The notes below the pieces were generated by a model that worked only from the letters and a program-made list of their open reading frames with translations, did no database searches and was not told where the DNA came from. From Bacteroidales bacterium UBA3856 (GTDB taxonomy: Bacteria; Bacteroidota; Bacteroidia; Bacteroidales; UBA932): DNA of 7,439 nt. Location of the stretch: positions 1-7,439 of the forward strand of contig DGHE01000224.1 of NCBI GenBank assembly GCA_002392525.1, read 5' to 3'. Each line of letters opens with the position of its first letter. Within the stretch, counting starts at the first letter, position 1. Below, piece by piece: positions 7,055-7,439 of this stretch. The translations under genes were made by a program, and so were the position numbers.

Positions 7055-7439
7055 CTACTTCATCCAGCGGTCCAGCCACTCAAAGTAACTGCGGTGCCAA
7101 TAAAGCGCGTTCTGGGGCTTGAGAATCCAGTGGTTCTCATTGGGGAACACAATGAGCTTGGACGGAACGCCCATCATCTGGGCCACATTGAACGCAGCCA
7201 TGCCTTCGTCGTAAGGGACGCGGAAGTCGGAGCCGCCATGGATGCAGAGAATGGGCGTGTGCCAGTTCTGCACCAGCTTATGCGGGGAATTGGCGTAATG
7301 GCGCCGGGCCTTTTCGAGCGTACTCCACGGTGAACCGCCCTGCTTGAGGCCGCCAAAGGTAACGCCGTCACCGGCCGGGCCCGTCTGGCCTTCCGCATAA
7401 GCAAACTCATGCAAACCGCCGTTGTCCCAGTTGGGGAAC
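7055..7439 (-). CDS. S9-family serine peptidase (prolyl oligopeptidase-like), C-terminal part
   Basis: The last 127 residues of an alpha/beta-hydrolase peptidase whose 5' part lies beyond the right edge. Visible motifs are SPHKLVQNWHTPILCIHGGSDFRVPYDEG, in which the Asp of GGSDFRVP (visible residue 71) is the expected catalytic acid, and FPNENHWILKPQN, in which the His (visible residue 103) is the expected catalytic base. The end, WHRSYFEWLDRWMK, is typical of dipeptidyl-peptidase or acylaminoacyl-peptidase members of family S9. The nucleophile Ser (GxSxGG) and any propeller domain and signal peptide are out of view, so the exact subfamily is not determinable. In Bacteroidota such enzymes usually work in the periplasm on peptides. 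Minus-strand sequence right after the stop has seven T and then repeat C. Confidence 0.9.
   Translation of the reverse strand, partial: FPNWDNGGLHEFAYAEGQTGPAGDGVTFGGLKQGGSPWSTLEKARRHYANSPHKLVQNWHTPILCIHGGSDFRVPYDEGMAAFNVAQMMGVPSKLIVFPNENHWILKPQNALYWHRSYFEWLDRWMK

Overview
The window looks like a chromosomal segment from a member of the Bacteroidota, probably Bacteroidales, with fairly high GC. Several intergenic regions carry the Bacteroidota-type promoter (-7 box TAnnTTTG, with a TTTG-like -33 box 19-20 nt upstream). Genes lack Shine-Dalgarno sequences, and the protein variants (for example PdxA with GDSNGIGYE) fit that phylum. The genus cannot be fixed from sequence alone.

Layout. On the minus strand at the left are a 5' part of gapA (GAPDH, cut by the window edge just before the catalytic Cys), gmhA (sedoheptulose-7-phosphate isomerase, first step of ADP-heptose/LPS core synthesis) and a small outer-membrane beta-barrel protein with its own terminator. 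A divergent promoter region separates these from a plus-strand rnhA-pdxA operon (RNase HI, and 4-hydroxythreonine-4-phosphate dehydrogenase of vitamin B6 synthesis), which ends in a strong intrinsic terminator. On the right are recG (plus) and the 3' part of an S9-family serine peptidase gene (minus), which converge.

The unusual part lies between and around pdxA, recG and the peptidase gene. A minus-strand gene (3516-4445) encodes a Y1/HUH single-strand transposase of the REP-associated tyrosine transposase (RAYT) type, with an HFH motif and a YLARN tyrosine motif, plus a long C-terminal extension I do not recognise. Around it are six copies of a 52-bp palindromic element in three tandem pairs: A (3409-3512) touching the 3' end of the transposase gene, B (4655-4758) on its 5' side, and C (6941-7044, inverted) filling the gap between recG and the peptidase gene. 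Each 52-mer is two inverted 19-nt arms around a 14-nt centre, as in a REPIN. Stem positions show compensatory changes. Pairs A and C share the same two centre types in the same order, which suggests that the pair is the unit that spreads. I read this as a RAYT/REPIN-like system in a Bacteroidota genome. The transposase start codon also sits inside a perfect 12-bp inverted repeat, and a second perfect 13-bp inverted repeat lies just upstream. The rest of the window is ordinary housekeeping.
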